DNA of 6,159 nucleotides from Verrucomicrobiota bacterium (lineage in GTDB: Bacteria > Verrucomicrobiota > Verrucomicrobiia > Limisphaerales > JAEYXS01). The notes under the pieces are model-generated. The model was given only the letters and a program-made list of their open reading frames with translations. It made no database searches and was not told where the DNA came from. The DNA lies in NCBI GenBank assembly GCA_021156225.1, contig JAJNBN010000231.1, positions 1 to 6,159 on the forward strand, given 5' to 3'. The stretch's first letter is position 1, and each line of letters starts with the position of its first letter. A program made the position numbers and the translations under genes. Shown piece by piece: positions 4,618-6,159 of the stretch.

Positions 4618-6150
4618 ATGCGCACATTGCTCATCGGCATCGACAGCGGAACGCAATCCACCAAAGCCCTCGTGGTGGATGCAAAGGACGGAAAAGTTTT
4701 AGGCGCAGCTTCTGAAGCTTACGGAATGATTCCTGATCTGCCCGCAGGCGCGAAGGAACAGCATCCCCATGTGTGGATCGAGGCCACGTCGAAATCCATC
4801 CGCAAAGCGCTCAAGCAGGCGAAGGCCAAGGCGGGCGAAGTGCAGGCCATCGGTGTGAGCGGGCAGCAGCATGGTTTTGTGCCGTTGGACAAAAACGGCA
4901 AGGTGATCCGTCCGGCGAAGTTGTGGTGTGATACATCCACTGCCGCTGAATGCGAAGAGATCACTGCGGCTTTAGGCGGACAGAAAGCGGCGATCAAGGC
5001 GATTGGTAATGCGGTGCTGCCGGGATTCACTGCTCCAAAGATTTTGTGGTTGAAGAAGCATGAGCCGAAGAATTTCGCCCGGCTGCATACGGTCATGCTG
5101 CCGCATGATTACATCAATTACTGGCTCACGGGCGAAGCGGTGATGGAATACGGCGATGCGAGCGGCACGGCGCTGCTGGACGTGCGTAAGCGCAAGTGGA
5201 ATGCGGATGTGCTCAAGGCCATCGATGGTGACCTTGTGAGCAAGCTGCCGCCGCTGATCTCGAGTGAGCAGCCGGTTGGCTACCTGCAGCCATCGACAGC
5301 AAAGGAGCTGGGACTCTCCACTGATGTGATCGTGAGCGCGGGTGGCGGTGACAACATGATGGGTGCCATCGGCACGGGCAATACGCGCGCTGGTTTTATC
5401 ACAGCGAGCTTTGGCACGAGCGGGACGATCTATGCGTGCGCGGATAAACCGGTGGTTGATCCGCAAGGTGAGATCGCGGCTTTCTGTGATTCTACGAACC
5501 ATTGGCTGCCGCTGCTGTGCACGATGAACGTGACGGTGGCCACGGAGATGGTGCGTAAGAATCTAGGGTGGACGCATGAGAAGTTCGCGGCGGAAGCGGC
5601 GAAGGTAAAGCCGGGCAGTGATGGGCTTATCCTGTTGCCGTATCTGGAAGGCGAACGCACACCGAATGTGCCGGATGGAACGGGCGTGTTCTTTGGGGTC
5701 ACACAAAAGACGTCCAATCCGGCGCACTATGCCCGGGCGGCGATGGAAGGGGTCACGCTGGGGATGAATTATGGATTACGTCGTCTGGCCCAGCTCGGGG
5801 TAAAGCCGACGCAGATCCGCGCGACGGGCGGCGGGGCGAAGTCCAAAGTGTGGCGTCAACTCATGGCGGATATTTTCAATGCGGAAGTGGTCACGTTGCA
5901 GGTGAGCGAAGGTGCGGCGTATGGCGCGGCCTTGCAGGCGCTCTGGTGTTCCCTCGTGGAAGTGGGTGAAAAGGTGGGCATTGATGAGATCACGGATCAG
6001 TTCGTGCGGGTGAATGCGAAGGAAACCGCCGAACCCAATGCGAAAGCTGTCGCGACATATGCGGAGGTGCAGGCGTTGCAGGATGATCTATCGAAGAGTC
6101 TGCGCGGGGTGTTTAGTCATCACCGACAGTTTGTGTTGAGAGGGGAGTAA
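4618..6150 (+). CDS. xylB: xylulokinase (FGGY carbohydrate kinase)
   Basis: From the ATG at 4618 the product is 510 residues, slightly longer than E. coli XylB (about 484). The FGGY fold is complete. The N-terminal phosphate-binding strand is LLIGIDSGTQSTKALVVD (4-21), with Asp9 in the essential position. SGQQHGFVPLD (81-91) is the substrate loop and LWCDTS (102-107) follows. GGGDN (242-246) holds the probable catalytic base Asp245. FGTSGT (265-270) and GGGAKSKVWRQLMADIF (404-420 region) form the ATP site. The enzyme phosphorylates D-xylulose to xylulose 5-phosphate for the pentose phosphate pathway in the cytoplasm. I chose this start because family members begin just before the IGIDSGT strand. 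The frame is open back to an ATG at 4492 (an ATG at 4576 lies between), but the extra 42 residues are basic and unlike the family. No Shine-Dalgarno is evident. The loop carries Gln-Gln-His where E. coli has Gln-Met-His, so another ketose substrate is possible. Confidence 0.9.
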   Translation: MRTLLIGIDSGTQSTKALVVDAKDGKVLGAASEAYGMIPDLPAGAKEQHPHVWIEATSKSIRKALKQAKAKAGEVQAIGVSGQQHGFVPLDKNGKVIRPAKLWCDTSTAAECEEITAALGGQKAAIKAIGNAVLPGFTAPKILWLKKHEPKNFARLHTVMLPHDYINYWLTGEAVMEYGDASGTALLDVRKRKWNADVLKAIDGDLVSKLPPLISSEQPVGYLQPSTAKELGLSTDVIVSAGGGDNMMGAIGTGNTRAGFITASFGTSGTIYACADKPVVDPQGEIAAFCDSTNHWLPLLCTMNVTVATEMVRKNLGWTHEKFAAEAAKVKPGSDGLILLPYLEGERTPNVPDGTGVFFGVTQKTSNPAHYARAAMEGVTLGMNYGLRRLAQLGVKPTQIRATGGGAKSKVWRQLMADIFNAEVVTLQVSEGAAYGAALQALWCSLVEVGEKVGIDEITDQFVRVNAKETAEPNAKAVATYAEVQALQDDLSKSLRGVFSHHRQFVLRGE

Positions 6151-6159
6151 GAGTTCTCC

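Overview
This window looks like ordinary bacterial chromosome from a free-living, carbohydrate-using organism. Codon third positions are GC-rich and Shine-Dalgarno sequences are weak or absent at most starts. The protein sequences and the RNase Y / RarA / folate-enzyme cluster resemble Verrucomicrobiota or a related PVC lineage. That placement rests on family resemblance only, with no search run, and should be treated as tentative. I see no rRNA, tRNA, CRISPR array, transposase or phage gene.

Left part (1-3865, all minus strand, so read right to left): rarA (replication-fork AAA+ ATPase), then 5-formyltetrahydrofolate cyclo-ligase, then rny (RNase Y), then the first 74 codons of an alpha-D-phosphohexomutase that runs off the left edge. 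rarA and the cyclo-ligase overlap by 4 bases (ATGA), and the cyclo-ligase and rny lie 4-16 bases apart, so these three are almost certainly co-transcribed and translationally coupled. The phosphohexomutase follows after 94-97 bases with no clear terminator between, so it may be a fourth member. The genes share no single pathway: fork repair, folate salvage, mRNA decay and sugar-phosphate metabolism. This is a housekeeping operon.

Centre (3866-4617): about 750 bases without a convincing protein gene, between the divergent rarA and xylB starts. It is unusually rich in structure. There is a 72-base long-arm hairpin, a perfect 14-base inverted repeat spanning 197 bases with nested stems inside it, and a repeated CCGGTC(T)AAAAA motif. 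A 10-base direct repeat, a possible pseudoknot and a 7-3-7 palindrome near the xylB promoter region complete the list. It could encode one or more structured non-coding RNAs or hold a decayed repeat element; none matches a family I recognise. This is the most interesting part of the window.

Right part (4618-6150, plus strand): a complete xylulokinase (xylB), an FGGY-family kinase that feeds D-xylulose into the pentose phosphate pathway. Its partner xylose isomerase is not in view and might lie downstream.
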